From positions 63,119,582-63,183,581 of the forward strand of contig OX457068.1 in assembly GCA_949752795.1 (NCBI GenBank): 64,000 nt of DNA. The letters run 5' to 3'. The notes under the pieces are model-generated. The model had not been told where the DNA came from. It worked only from the letters and a program-made list of their open reading frames with translations, and ran no database searches. Positions within the stretch are counted from its first letter, which is position 1, and each line of letters opens with the position of its first letter. Positions 1 to 14,358 of the stretch are shown piece after piece. This DNA comes from Hyperoodon ampullatus. Its lineage: Eukaryota; Chordata; Mammalia; Artiodactyla; Ziphiidae. Position numbers and translations under genes: made by a program.

Positions 1-1593
1 CACTGGGCCTAGCACGTGGCTGGCTCAAAGGGCAGTGTCCGTGGATTTAGCTTTGCTTCAGAGGATCAGGTCCTTGACCTTCCATCTGCCACTCTGTTCT
101 GAGCCTCATACTGAGGGGAGGTCTGGCCCCCGCAGAGCTCAGGGGACAGCTCACATGGAGTTCCTGCCGGTCAGGCCACTCTTAGGGCTCCCTGTGCTGA
201 TGGGCCCTTGCCTGGGTGTTTGACAATCCCCAAAGCCCAGTCCCACCAGTTCTCTGCTTGTGTGCTGGGGAAACTGAGGCCCAGGGCTGTCCTATGAGTT
301 GTTCAGTGTCCCATAATTGGAGCCCAGGCCTAGATGAGAACTCGGGCCTTCTGACTCCCGGTTTATGAAGCCACAATGCAGCCAAAACCACCTTTGTGAG
401 AAAATTATTAGCCAGAATGGAGCCCAGGGCCCCCAGGAAGAGGAATGTATTCTTCTCAGCTACACAGGGGATGGGTTCTGGATACGGTAAGTCCCTTCTT
501 CAGCACATTCCATCTCCCCTCTAGTGCTTTCCAGGTCACAGCATCCTTGCAAGCCAACTCACTTCCTGTCCCCTCTCCCCCATCTGTCTGCCCAGCCGTG
601 AATGCAGCCACCACCATATCCAGCCATGCAGTCTGTTCACATCCAGAAGATGCCCTGCTCTTACATCCCCATGACTTGATTTCCCAAGTACTTTCCCTGA
701 CTTTGACTATTTTGATCTTTCCAGGGGCTGTGAAGCAGGCCAGGCAGGTATTATGAAGCTAGGTTTGAGCTGATAAAGAAGCTGAGGCTCAGAGAGGTGA
801 ACCGCTCGGACCTCTGCATCCTCAGCAGTGTAATGAGGACTTGGACTCCAGGAGGCCCCCTTCAGTGCTAACATTCCAGACGCCTGTGACACTGGCCCAG
901 CTCAGCCAGGACCCTCTCTGCCAGGCACTGGGTTAGGACTCTTTGCTGAGGGCCAAGCTGCTTGTGGCACACAGACACTCATAGACGAGCCAGCATGAAT
1001 ACGCTTCATGCACACACAGGTCTGCAGACACACACATGCACCCATGCACTCATGTCCCACATAAAACATTCATGGGCCGCCCCCAGGGGCACCACCCTTG
1101 CATCCTCCCTCCTCTCCTGCCAACAACATGCTCGCACTCTCATCTCTTTTCCTCCTCTACTCAAAGGGAAGTGAGGAGGTCTGGGGCCCTCAGAACACAG
1201 CTGGGAGACCCCAAGCCTCCCAGTATCCTGTTTGGGAGGCACAGCCCTGCCCTCAGGCTGAGTGAGTGGTAGAATCGGAGGCCAAGGCTGGGAATGAATG
1301 TAGTAACCAAGGGTCTCGTGCCGTATTTTGCTAAATTAGAATCACCTGCTCCAGCAGGTCTCAGAATTGGCAGCACATTAGTATCTCTGGTAAAGCATTC
1401 AGAAACATTCCCAGAAAACACATCCCACCCTAAAGGTTCTGATCTAACTGATGCAGGTGTAGACCAGGCAGCCTTTTTTTCTAAAGCTCCCCAGGTGATT
1501 CTAATAAGAAGCCAGGGCTGAGAACCAATCCCAACATTTTCAGACATCTGCTGGGCCCTCTGTTGACAACCCCACTGCTTTGCCCACACACAC
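1..1593. other. LOXHD1 intron downstream of the PLAT7 exon (partial)
   Basis: No coding exon was found on either strand. A short MIR-like piece with the motif GAAGCTGAGGCTCAGAGAGG lies near 780, a CA-rich patch near 1012-1060, and a MER5-like piece at 1300-1530. The reading frames in this stretch show no protein similarity I recognise. Confidence 0.6.
1300..1530. repeat. MER5-like DNA transposon fragment
   Basis: The text TTAGAATCACCTG, ...GGTTCTGATCTAACTG... and CCCCAGGTGATTCTAATAAG is typical of the non-autonomous hAT-Charlie element MER5. The two ends are inverted copies of the same AGAATCACCTG-type sequence, as expected of a MER5 palindromic element. It is old and diverged. Confidence 0.45.
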
Positions 1594-1754
1594 CTGGAAT
1601 ATGTCCTTGGATGCCCGCTCAAACACTTTTGAGCGGCTGGAGAGGAAGAGCACTTCTGTCTTGCCTTCCTCGCCGTAGATCTGCAAGTAGACTCGGGCAG
1701 TGGTGCTTGCGCCGCCCACATCCCCTGTCCAAATCTCAACCTCGTAGTGGATCA
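1594..1754 (-). CDS. LOXHD1: LOXHD1 exon: PLAT7, first part
   Basis: This is the last exon in transcript order inside the window, 161 nt, with two bases plus 53 codons. It opens PLAT7 with [20 protein letters not shown], a [11 protein letters not shown] strand, the VLFLSSRSK loop, and [11 protein letters not shown]. The AGTD loop reads ASTT, so the usual Asp is absent. The acceptor is GCCCACCCAG at 1755 and the donor CCAG/GTGTGTGT at 1593 (phase 0), followed by a short CA-rich run. The remaining PLAT7 strands are not found in bases 1-1593, so the next exon is beyond the window edge. Confidence 0.96.
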
Positions 1755-1834
1755 CTGGGTGGGCACATGAGGGAGAAATGGGACATTTAGTAATAACAGT
1801 CGTAATAATCATTACAAAGCAAACACTTCACAAG

Positions 1835-1995
1835 CCTGTACCATGTGTCTGGTGCTTCTTAGGCATTATCTTATCCAACCCTCCCATCAATATCATAAGC
1901 CCCATTATTTCCATTTTGAAGATTGCCAGACTGAGGCTTAGAAGAATGGAGTAGGTGGTGGAAATGGCAAACTCAAGCCATCAGACTCCAAAGCT
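1835..1995 (-). repeat. MIR SINE fragment
   Basis: A reverse-oriented MIR core is suggested by GTGTCTGGTGCTTCTTAGGC, the ATCTTATCCAACCCTCCCAT run and the GACTGAGGCTTAGAAGAATG segment. It lies just upstream (in transcript order) of the PLAT7 exon and has no coding content. Confidence 0.5.
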
Positions 1996-2439
1996 CAGTT
2001 ATCCTCTGTGTCACACATGTCCTCTGGAACCAGGGACGAAGAGTAGTCAGTACACCAGCTGGCACCCTCTGCTGTGTGCCTACCCCTGGGCAGACACCAC
2101 AGTGCAGAAAGAAGTAAAAGGCTGTGTGTTTGTTTCTTTTCCTTATTTTCAGTAAAGGAGGAGGGGTTGAAATGACAATTTTCATTTAAATATATGCACC
2201 TTTCAGCTGATATCAACAGATACAGCTACACAGAGAATTGTCTGTATTTTGAAGTAGTAATACTTGATCAAGCTGTTAGAGGGTGGAAATGTGTTACAGG
2301 TATTTACTCCTAGAGGGCACTTCCCATAGGAGAGCAAAATGTCTCCCAGAACTATGGGACCATATTTATTCAAAGTGACTATTACAAGACTTGCTCTCTC
2401 AGCAAAGTTATAAGACAAAATCATAACTTTTTTCAAGTT

Positions 2440-3560
2440 AAGACTGTTATTTTCAACAAGATGAGGGATCTCCCACTACCATAGCAATGTGAGAAATTGG
2501 GGGCTGAAAACAAGAGGACTAGCTGAGAGCCTGAAGAAGTTGAGCTAGAGATATTGGCCTCAGCTGGGAGTGAGGGTGGGCTAGCAGATGGACAACAGGG
2601 GGACTCAGGAAAAGCCGGCATTCTGAATGGAGAGAACCCTGAACCCAGTTCCCTCTCTCGGTTCTTAGAACAATAGCAGGCAGGATTATATAAAATTAGG
2701 ATAGATAAAAATGAGCATTCAGAGAACGAGAGCCAGCTATTGGGAATGAATGTGGTAGCTGAAATAAAATATTCCAAAGCAAGGGTAAAGTCAAGGACAG
2801 TTCTGAAGAACAAAAAGGAAATTTCCCAAGAACAAATGATAGAAAGGTAAGAAAATCAGAGGAAGTCCACCATCTCACTAAAAGTTCAGTTCTAAAGAAA
2901 ACAGAGGAAATAGAGAGGTGGAAATTGTCAAAGAAAGAAATACAAAAAAGGCTCCCAAAACTAAAAAATGCTTCGAGACTGAAGGAGCCCATGAGTTCCC
3001 AGAAGATTGGATGAAACTAAAATCACAAAAGGCAGTGAGGACATCATGAAATTTCAGAATGCTAGGGATAAAAATAGGATCCTATAGGCTTTTAGAGAGA
3101 AAAAACCCAAAGTGTTGGGTAACAGAATGGCATCAGACTTCCCAAATGCAGCCCTGGGAGCTAGAAGATGGTAGAATAATTCCTTCTAAACTCTGAGTTC
3201 TAACTCAGAATTCTCTAACAAGCCAAATTATGGATCAATGGTGAGAGTAGACCAAAGACATTTGCAGACATTCAAATTTTCCATTGCAGTGGAGAATGTG
3301 TTCCCTCTAAAATGAGGGAATAAACCAAAGCAAAGGAAGGCATGGAATCCAGGAAACAGGAGATTTGACCCAGATGAGAGAAGAATGGAATGTCCAAAAG
3401 ATAGTAGAAAGGAAGTCTCAAAGGACAGCTGCATGGCAGCCTAGAGAACAGGACAGAGTTTCCCTTGAGACAGGGAGTGGGGGAGAAGAGTGCAGAGAGG
3501 AAATCAACAGAATTCCTGTTGGGTTTGAACATATGAAAAGAATTTTAGTTCTATTGGGAA
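2440..3560 (+). mobile_element. HAL1-like (half-L1) remnant
   Basis: This adenine-rich stretch has the wording of a decayed HAL1 ORF1: GACATCATGAAATTTCAGAA near 3040, TCCTATAGGCTTTTAGAGAG near 3081, AATGGCATCAGACTTCCCAA near 3127, and CCAAAGCAAAGGAAGGCATG near 3325. The frames are broken and no product is expected. It lies antisense to LOXHD1. Confidence 0.55.
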
Positions 3561-3573
3561 GATGGAGATAAGA

Positions 3574-3970
3574 TGGTGTAATGGCAGAATTGTGTACCCC
3601 CAAAATTCATATGCTGATACTCTAACCCTTAGTATCTCAGAATGTGACTGTATTTAGAGACAGGGCCTTCATAGAGGTAATTAAGTTAAAATGAGGCCAT
3701 TAAGGTGGGACATTGGACACCAATCCAATGACTGGTGTCCTTGTAAGAAGAGATTAGGACACAGACATGCACATGCACACACGAAGACCCTGTGAGAGAC
3801 AGTGAGAAGGTGGCCATCTGCAAGCCCAAACAGAGACCACAGAGGAAACCCAACCTGCTGACACCTTGATCTTGGACTTCCAGCCTCCAGAACCTGGAGA
3901 AAACACATTTTTGTTGCTTAAGCCACCTAGCCTGTGATATTTTTTATGGTAGCCCTAGCACACTAATGCA
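3574..3970 (+). mobile_element. MaLR-type solo LTR (MLT1/MST-like)
   Basis: The sequence runs from an AGAATTGTGTACCCCCAAAA start through CAATGACTGGTGTCCTTGT and CACCTTGATCTTGGACTTCC to an end near CACACTAATGCA. This is the layout of mammalian ERVL-MaLR LTRs. It is the same family as the copies at 19184 and 31775. No internal retroviral region is present. Confidence 0.6.
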
Positions 3971-5230
3971 GATAGGTGGGTATACAGATGGGTATATAGA
4001 AATATAGATGGGTATATCGAAAACTCTGCTAATGAATAAATGAGGCTATTATTAACTCCAGAAAAAACAAAAAGTTGTATAAAAATTAAATATAATTGTT
4101 ATAAGTAGGTGTCAGTAGTGAAGAATATTTACATGGTTATAATAATGTACAAATCAAATATTGATTATTGAAGGCTGGAAGGAGGGGATTGTATGTGTGC
4201 ATGCATGTGCACATGCATGCACATGAGCCTGTGTTAAAAAAGCTAAATCCTCCTCTTCCATAGTAGGAAGTCAATAATTAATGTCTATGACTGAAAAATC
4301 AAGAAATTGGTAAGCATATTATTGAAAATATGGAGATACATTTCAGAGGAAAAAGCTAAAGTAATTAAAAACCTGTTACCTCTGAAGAAAGGGGATGGGT
4401 TGAGGGAAGAGGTAGGTAAGGAAACTCCTGCTTTTTCATCTTTATCTTGTTAACTAGTACCTGTATTACTATGATGGAAATCAAGTTTTAACTCATAAAA
4501 AGAGGGAAGGAGTTAATTCTCCATACTGGCAGGTACCATTACAAAGCATGTGTATATGCTTTGTATATATGTGACACAGCCCTTAAGGAATTTACAGGTT
4601 AGTTGGGGAGAGAAAATGCACTCAATGAAAAGACACAAGGAGCTCTGGAAGAGGAAGAGCTGAGTTTGTAGTGGGTTCTTTCTCAGAGAAGCTTCCTGTG
4701 GGAGTGAGCCTTGGATGACTGCTTTCAGGGTAGGTGCGGAAACGCACAGGTCCTCGGGAAGGGACATTGTCTGTACCAGGGTTGGTCCCACGGTCTTCCT
4801 GACCCTCTAGATAACCTCTTGTTTCTCTGACCCCTACCTAATCTATGGCTCTCACATCATGTGCAATGGTGGCCAGATCACCTTGAACTTCACCTCCATT
4901 CAAAGATGTCACCACCCTGTCCAAAAAGGTCCCTCACCCCCTGCCATTGCTAACCCTTTATCCTGCTTCCTTTTCTTCTAGCTCTTTCTTGGCATTATAT
5001 TATGTATTTATTGTTTGTCTCCTCTGGTGGAATGTAAAGTCCATGAGGACAAGGGTTTGGTCTGTTTTGCTCATGGTTGCCTCTGCAAAGCCTAGGGCAG
5101 CGCTGGCACAGAGAAACATTCAACGTATATTTATTGAATAAATAAATGAATAAACAGCTTATCTCCTCACCAATCTTCCCAGGGGGAAGACTATTTCTCA
5201 AACTCCTCTTGAACACAGGGCTGACAGCTA

Positions 5231-5353
5231 TATATTTTTTTTTGGCTGCATCATGCAGCATGTGGGATCTTAGTTCCCCGACCGGGGATGGAACCCATGT
5301 CCCTTGCAGTGGAAGCATGGAGCCCTAACCACTGGACCTCCGGGGAATTCCCA
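5231..5353 (-). mobile_element. CHR-1-like SINE (tRNA-Glu derived)
   Basis: Read on the minus strand it starts GGGAATTCCCCGGAGGTCCA, passes a tRNA-like A box and B box, and ends in GGCTGCATC before an A-run (a T-run at 5235-5243 on the plus strand). This is the older cetartiodactyl CHR/tRNA-Glu SINE form, shorter than the CHR-2-like copies elsewhere in the window. It lies in the sense orientation to LOXHD1, about 250 bases downstream of the PLAT6 exon donor. Confidence 0.8.
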
Positions 5354-5601
5354 GAAAGTATATTTCTTAATAAAGTCATTTGCTGCCTTTATCCCCGAAA
5401 ACAATGTTTTATCCATTGAGTCCTCAGTTTCCTCATCTGTAAAAGGAGCCCCATTTCCCTCCCAGAACCCTGGTACCAGGGACAACTGGAAGCTTCCCCC
5501 CTTTGAGACAAGACCCAAGTCGCCCACTGTCCCTCCTCCTTCCCTGCTGCCCCACCCTACGGGGAACATTGTTGACGGTCCCACCACGGCCACCTCCCTA
5601 C

Positions 5602-5794
5602 GTTTCTGGATGTCCACGACATCGCTGGGGTACAGCTCCACCTCCAGGCGCCCATCGGCCTTGTTCTTGTCCAGCCAGCGGTTGACAGGGAAGATGTACT
5701 GCTTGCCTTGGCGGGGCACATGGATCTGGATGCTGCCCAGGAACCAGCTGGCGTGCATGCCCGTGTTGTCATGCCCGATCACCAGCCGGTTGAT
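5602..5794 (-). CDS. LOXHD1: LOXHD1 exon: PLAT6, second half
   Basis: This 193-nt exon (64 codons plus one base) carries the whole back half of PLAT6: [20 protein letters not shown], a [16 protein letters not shown] strand pair, [12 protein letters not shown], and the linker [12 protein letters not shown]. Here the GH-D-N loop, the W motif and the closing RWLD motif share one exon, whereas PLAT2 to PLAT4 have an intron after the GW motif. The acceptor is TTCCTTCCAG at 5795 (phase 0) and the donor AAAC/GTAGGGAG at 5601 (phase 1), giving a Leu split codon with the next exon. A GTGG downstream of the donor could be read as a weaker alternative site. Confidence 0.96.
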
Positions 5795-7014
5795 CTGGAA
5801 GGAAACCCAGGGTGCAAGTGAGCAAGGAGCCACTGTGTAGAAACCTTCATCACTCCATCCTTACCCACCCCCAAACACCGGCACAAATGGCCCTCCTCAA
5901 CCCGGTGTCCAGTTCCTTGGGAGGCACAGACTTAGCAGGAGGAGGCTGGGTCCCAGGCTTGCCTGCCAGCAGCCAGCCAGGGCACCAGGGCACCACCTCT
6001 CCTGCCTGGAGCCTCTGTCCTCAAGTCTTTAGTCCAGCTCACCTCCTGGGTACATTGTGAGAAACAAGTGTGGGAACAGCTGTGGCAGGAGCTTTGAAAG
6101 CTCCAGTACATACTGAAAGTTAGGTGGTGGATTTCCTAAGAACGTGATGAATGCACAAGAAAGCAAATGTTCAAAATATTAACCGTCAGCTTCTGATAGC
6201 CACGTTGGTGATTTGGCTTTTTGTTTTGTTTGAAACCATACACTATTGGACATATTTTTGCATGTCTTCTTCGACACACCCATCCTATAGGTGACAGAAT
6301 AGGCAGACAACCTCAGGGCTCTGTCATTCTGTGTGCAATTCCTCCTCTCTCAGCACTGAGGTGCATTTTTTCCCTATAATACTCCATAGTTCAGTTGCTT
6401 CACTATTTTATATTTTATGTTAATCTTTGCCCACAAGTAACACAGATGAGCGCATAAATGATCATGTTACCATCCTTAAATGTACCTAGCTCTTCAACAT
6501 TCAAATGACTTTTATGGTTTTTTTTGAAATGCTGTATACAGGGCAATTCTAACCTCAGATGGAAATATCAGATGGCCTTTGAGATCCCTTCCAGCACCCC
6601 CTAGATTCTCTTTGTGGTCGTTTGGAGGAGCGACGCTTGCTGTGAGTCTGGTGCCCAAAGGCTAGATTTAGAAAATTGTCCCTGTAAGCCTTGCTCTCAC
6701 TCTTGTGCATACTAAGTGCACCTTTGCAGCTGGTAACAGAAACGTTATCGCAGCTGAGTGCATGTAGCCCGATCCCCTGGAATTGTGGGAAGGAGACCAA
6801 CTATATCTATAGACACAGCCTGAGAGCCTTTGGGGTGTGTGCCAAGGGGCATGGGAGAGCTTCGTTGTCTTTCTGCGGTGCTGGGACTGTGACAGAGCAA
6901 AGACTGGGACAGGTATTTTCTACCTGGTGTGACAGAAAGCACCTTAATGGCAGGGACTGCCTGTCAGTTCCACAACGACCAGCACCGGACGTGAGCTGAC
7001 GTTCAGTCAATAAC

Positions 7015-7185
7015 AGCTAGTGTTTATTGAACACACTACTGCATGTGGGTGTTACTAACATAGTTAATGCTATAACAACCCCATTGGGATCCCTTTTGAT
7101 AGTAATGAGGAAACTGAGGCAAACAGAGATGAAGTAACTTGCACACAGCAGGTACGTGGAAACACTGGGCTTCAGACCCAGGCAG
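7015..7185 (-). repeat. MIR SINE
   Basis: A reverse-oriented MIR: GTGTTTATTGAACACACTAC, then ATGAGGAAACTGAGGCAAAC, then AAGTAACTTGCACACAGCAG. These are the complements of the conserved MIR core and 3' region. It is ancient and non-coding. Confidence 0.62.
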
Positions 7186-8104
7186 TCAGCAGCCTAAAAC
7201 CATGCTCCCACCCTCTTGGCCACACTGTTTGTTGAGGGGGTTTCAGAAACACAAGAAGGGCCCAAACGCCCTCCCCCATCCCTCAGATGTCTCATTTATC
7301 TGTTGGCTGTTGCCAGAAATCCTTAGTAATGCAAACAGCGTTTCAGTCTACAATTATTAATTCAGCTTAAAATGTAAATACATTTTGATCAAGGAAAATC
7401 TTGATTTAAGCTCATTATCTTTAAGATATAAATGACTGACATGAGATCATTCCCCAGAGCACCTGAAATAAGGTGAGGCTCACCAAGAGGGGAAGGGGTT
7501 AGCAAAGGGGAGGTTGTAACCGTCTCAGTTTCCACAAGCCACCGCCTGAGACGGGCAGGTGATAACATGAAGCCCAGCTCAGACATTGCTAGAAAAGTCT
7601 CCAACACTTGAGTGCAGGCAGTCAGATCCACACTTCTCCAGGTGAAGTGCTCAGACCCCTCGCAGCAGGGCCACCTGGAGACATGATGGAGGGAGACTCT
7701 TGGAGGCCCCATCCTCTAAGGCAGAGTCTCTCAGGTGTGGCCTGGGAGTAAACACTGAAACAGGGTTCCTGAGCGTCACTCTGATACACACTCTAGTTTG
7801 GAATTGGGAAGTATTTTCAGCCCCTCTTTACAGCTTTTCCTCCTCTCTTCCTTCCATGTACACCACTGTCCCCTTCTCCAGTGTTTGGGACCCAGGTCCA
7901 TCAGTCCTGGCTATGGAGGTAAAGGAAATGTTGGGATTACAGCCACTAAGAATACATCTTCAAGCCCCAAAGAGATTCTGGAAGCTTGACCACTGTTCAC
8001 ATGTCTTCTGCTGATCTAGGTCATAACTGGAAAACAATGTACTTCACTACTTGTGCCCCTGGGCATTTTTTTCCTTCAAAATGGGTTCATCTGTGTGTCT
8101 GCGA

Positions 8105-8141
<37 letters not shown>
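8105..8141. repeat. (GT)n microsatellite
   Basis: An alternating GT tract, uninterrupted from 8111 to 8141 with GTGTGC before it. In the LOXHD1 transcript it reads as CA repeats, starting about 70 nt after the 5' splice site of the first PLAT6 exon. Length polymorphism is likely. Confidence 0.95.
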
Positions 8142-8144
<3 letters not shown>

Positions 8145-8186
8145 CCATGTGCAGATACACACAGGTGAACGGGTAAGATGCCATCA

Positions 8187-10745
<2,559 letters not shown>

Positions 10746-12004
10746 TCACCAGGAGGCCAGAGCTTTGAACTCAGCAAAGGGAAATGGTTCTACCAGAGCT
10801 CAGAACAAAGGATCCCAACCCAGACTGGGGAAGGAGGGCTGCCTTGGGGAGGTGATATCTGGCTGAGACTGGAAGGATGACAAGGAGTTAACCAGGAGAG
10901 GAGGGAGGTGTATTCAGAGTGAACAACATGCTAGAATGGAGTGGAGCCTCCAGGAGCAGACAGCCAGCCAGTGTGGATAGAATAGAACGAGTGAATGGTG
11001 CAGTGCTGGCAGATGAGGCTGGAGAGGTGGCAGGGTCACTTGATGTGGAACTTTGGTAATCATGGTAAAGAGTCTTTCCTAAAAGCCATGAACACCTGTG
11101 TCATCATCATAAAAAAAAAAAAAACCCACCTCTTTTTCTAAGAGTCCATCATGTGAGTGGCACTGTGATGGGAGCTCTGGGGTGGGGAGAAGGCAGAGAA
11201 CATGCACTATGATGAATAAGACACAGCTCAGCCCCTGGAGAACCTGCAGTCTAGTTAAGAAGGCAGATAGACTGGCTGAGGTACTGGAGACCAAGACAAG
11301 GATGGATGTTAAACCAAAGTAAGTGCAACAGAAGTGTAGAGAAGTGAGAAGGGCTCATGGTGAAGAGCCACTGATATGAGTCCTCAAGGATGAATGAGAT
11401 TTGCCAACAAGGAGAAGCTGGGTCTGGACCCTGCAGGGCTGGGATTTGATGGCTATGACTCAACAATATGTCGGACTGGGCCGTGGCATCTGCCAGCGGA
11501 AAAGACATTGGACCAATTTGCCTGAAAAGCACTGCTCCCACAGAGCACAGAGACCCAGGCTGGGAAATCAGACTCTCGTGCAAGCACGAGTTATCCAGGC
11601 CCCAGTACTCGAGACAGTCTGTGATATGGGCTGATGGCAAGAGAAGAGACACCCTCAGTGTTCTCCAGGGCAATGGGGAAACTAAGGTACTTGCTTCTTG
11701 ACCATTTGTCTACATCTTGGTGCTTGTCTTTGCAGCCCACTCCTATTATACTCCCTAGAGGGAGGCAATTCCTGGGCCACAGAACCTATCAAAGGAAGTC
11801 AAAGCACTGTCTCCTCCCCAGCATTCCCAGCATGGAGCTCAAGCTTCTCTAAACCACAGTCTTCTCTGCCAATATACTGCCCCCCTCCCCAGGGTCAATT
11901 CAGGCAACACTGTGGTCTCTCCCATCTTTTTTCTCTCACCCTTCCTCCCTAAGCACATGATCTTACATTTCCATGGGACCTTGCTTTCAGCTGGCTGTTA
12001 GCTA

Positions 12005-12180
12005 CCATTGACTTCTACACATAAAATAGATAAGCAATAGGATCTACTGTATAACACGGGGAACTATACTCAATATCCTGTAATAGCCTATAATGGAAAG
12101 TAATCTGAAAAATATAATTGAATCACCACCTGAGGCTAACACAACATTGTAAATCAACTATACTTCAATTAAAAAAAAAA
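12005..12180 (+). mobile_element. 5'-truncated L1 3' end
   Basis: A short L1 tail: ATAGATAAGCAATAGGATCT, ...ACTGTATAACACGGGG..., ...TGAGGCTAACACAACATTGT... and AACTATACTTCAATT before an A-run. This is the 3'UTR end of a cetartiodactyl L1. I could not find a clear target duplication. Confidence 0.7.
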
Positions 12181-12734
12181 CATTAGCTGACAATTAAGTT
12201 GTTATGCTTCCCATGAGCTTTCATGCTGTGAATCTAGAACAGCAAAAACCGTTTGAGATTATAAGACATGAAGGTACCAACTCATGGCTTTGATGACAGG
12301 GTAAGGGAGAGATTTTGGGGAGCAAGGGAGTGCTGGCTAGAGCTCCTCAATCAACCTCTGACTGTCCTGCTGAGGTCACTGCAGCATCTCCCACAGACTT
12401 GGAGACCACGGAGGAGGAGGCAGTGATGTGGCCCTGTCAGTGTGCTCACAGGGACAGGGAGGGTGGATAGTCAGCAAGCCATTGGCCTTTGCAAAATCCC
12501 ATCTGCTCTCCCTTCTTTCTCTCCACCACTTCTCCATCCCCAGGCCCTCCCCAGCAGCAGAGGAAACCATGACTTGTCATTTCAGTTTCCACCTAAATAC
12601 TTGCAGGATATTAATAGGTGTTTCCAAATATAGTCATTTTCTTTCAGCTTGAAACACTTCAGCCCAGTTTCAGAGTGAGATGTTGCTAAATGGATAAGCC
12701 AGTCTGCTGGAGATTTTATTACTCTTTCCCTGGG

Positions 12735-12898
12735 CTCACAAAAATGTGCAAGTATGCACATGTGTGCACACAGATGTACATATATAAACACAAACACATG
12801 TACACACATAAACACATGCACACACACATAAACACATGCACCTAAACACACATGTACACACGTAGGCACACACACACACATAAACACACACACACCTA
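12735..12898. repeat. CA-rich compound microsatellite
   Basis: An imperfect repeat of CACACA, TGTACA, ATAAACACATGCA and similar units, read as TG-rich in the LOXHD1 sense. It lies deep in the E-to-D intron, over 2 kb from the nearest exon (10592-10668), so a splicing role is not suggested by position. Confidence 0.88.
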
Positions 12899-13228
12899 CC
12901 ATAGCTAAGATGCTCACCACTCCCTGATCCTGGCAGAGAAGTTCTGATAAATAGGCCTGGTTTGTTCTCCTCTCCCAGGGAGTAAAATAATAGCTCAGGT
13001 GAAAAAAGAAGCAGTCTGTGAGCCCAGGTTCTACCTCCAGGTTCTTCAGAGTCCTCCTGGGTCCTGAAGCAGCAAATGCCATCACCACACACCTCAGCAA
13101 GATACCAGAATCCATTTTCTATGCCTCTTAGATAGCCTCATCCACCAGAGGGCAGACAGCTGAAGCAAGAAGAACTACAATCCTGCAGCCTGCAGAATGA
13201 AAACCACAATCACAGAAAGATAGACAAA

Positions 13229-14134
13229 ATGAAAAGGCAGAGGATTATGTCCCAGATGAAGGTACAAGATAAAACACCAGAAAAACAACTAAATGAAGTG
13301 GAGATAGGCAACCTTCAAGAAAAAGAATTCAGAATAATGATAGTGAAGCTGATCCAGGACCTTGGAAAAAGAATGGAGGCAAAGATCGAGGAGATGCAAG
13401 AAATGTTTAACAAAGACCTAGAAGAATTAAGGAACAAACAAACAGAGATGAACAATACAATAACTGAAATGAAAAATACACTAGAAGGAATCAATAGCAG
13501 AATAACTGAGGCAGAAGAATGGATAAGTGACCTGGAAGACAGAATGGTGGAAATCACTGCTACAGAACAGAAAAATGAAAAAAGAATGAAAAGAAATGCA
13601 GACAGCCTAAGAGGCTTCTGGGACAACATTAAATGCACCAACATTCTCATTACAGGGGTCCCAGAAGGGGAAGAGAGAGAGAAAGGACCCGAGAAAATAT
13701 TTGAAGAGATTATACTCAAAAACTTCTCTAATATGGGAAAGGAAATAGCCACCCAAGTCCAGGAAGTGCAGAGAGTCCCAGGCAGGATAAACCTGAGGAG
13801 AAACACACTGAGACACATAGTAATCAAATTGACAAAAATTAAAGACAAAGAAAAATTATTAAAAGCAACAAGGGAAAAATGACAAATAACATACAAGGGA
13901 ACTCCCATAAGTTTAACAGCTGATTTCTCAGCAGAAACTCTACAAGCCAGAAGGGAGTGGCATGATATATTTAAAACGATGAAAGGGAAGAACCTACAAC
14001 CAAGCCTACTCTACCCGGCAAGGATCTCATTCAGATTCGACAGAGAAATCAAAAGCTTTACAGACAAGCAAAATCTAAGAGAATTCAGCACCACCAGACC
14101 AGCTTTGCCACAAATGCTAAAGGAACTCCTCTAG
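13229..14134 (+). pseudogene. L1 ORF1 remnant
   Basis: The first 217 codons are open from ATG at 13229, encoding the coiled-coil-rich N-terminal part of the L1 RNA-binding protein (repeated E/K/N residues, ITEAEEWISDLEDRMVEI) and the start of its RRM region (NILITGVPEGEE). A TGA at 13880-13882 ends the frame, but similarity to the C-terminal domain continues in the same frame through SAETLQARREW and YPARISFRF to a stop near 14134. So this is a nonsense-inactivated copy rather than a short gene. Confidence 0.88.
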
Positions 14135-14358
14135 GTGGGAAAGAGACTAGCAACTTAAAACAACCTTGTACATATATATACTGCTATATCAAAACATCAT
14201 GGAAACAGCAAACCCAAAACTACAATAGATGCACACACACAAAAGAAAAAGCAACAGAAACACAACACTAAAGATGGTCATCAAACCACAAGAGAAGAGA
14301 ACAAAAGAGGAAGGAAAGAAAAAAGACCTACAAAAACAAATCCAAAACAATTAAGAAA

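Noticed and set aside
1..1593. Search for the exon encoding the rest of PLAT7
   Set aside because: No GH-x-x-G...W motif with splice sites was found on the minus strand; the exon must lie beyond the window edge.
5304..5840. 178-codon plus-strand frame
   Set aside because: It is the antisense shadow of the PLAT6 exon at 5602-5794 plus a SINE; its composition is not protein-like.
13315..13908. 197-codon minus-strand frame
   Set aside because: Antisense of L1 ORF1, with the hydrophobic composition expected from reading adenine-rich sequence in reverse.
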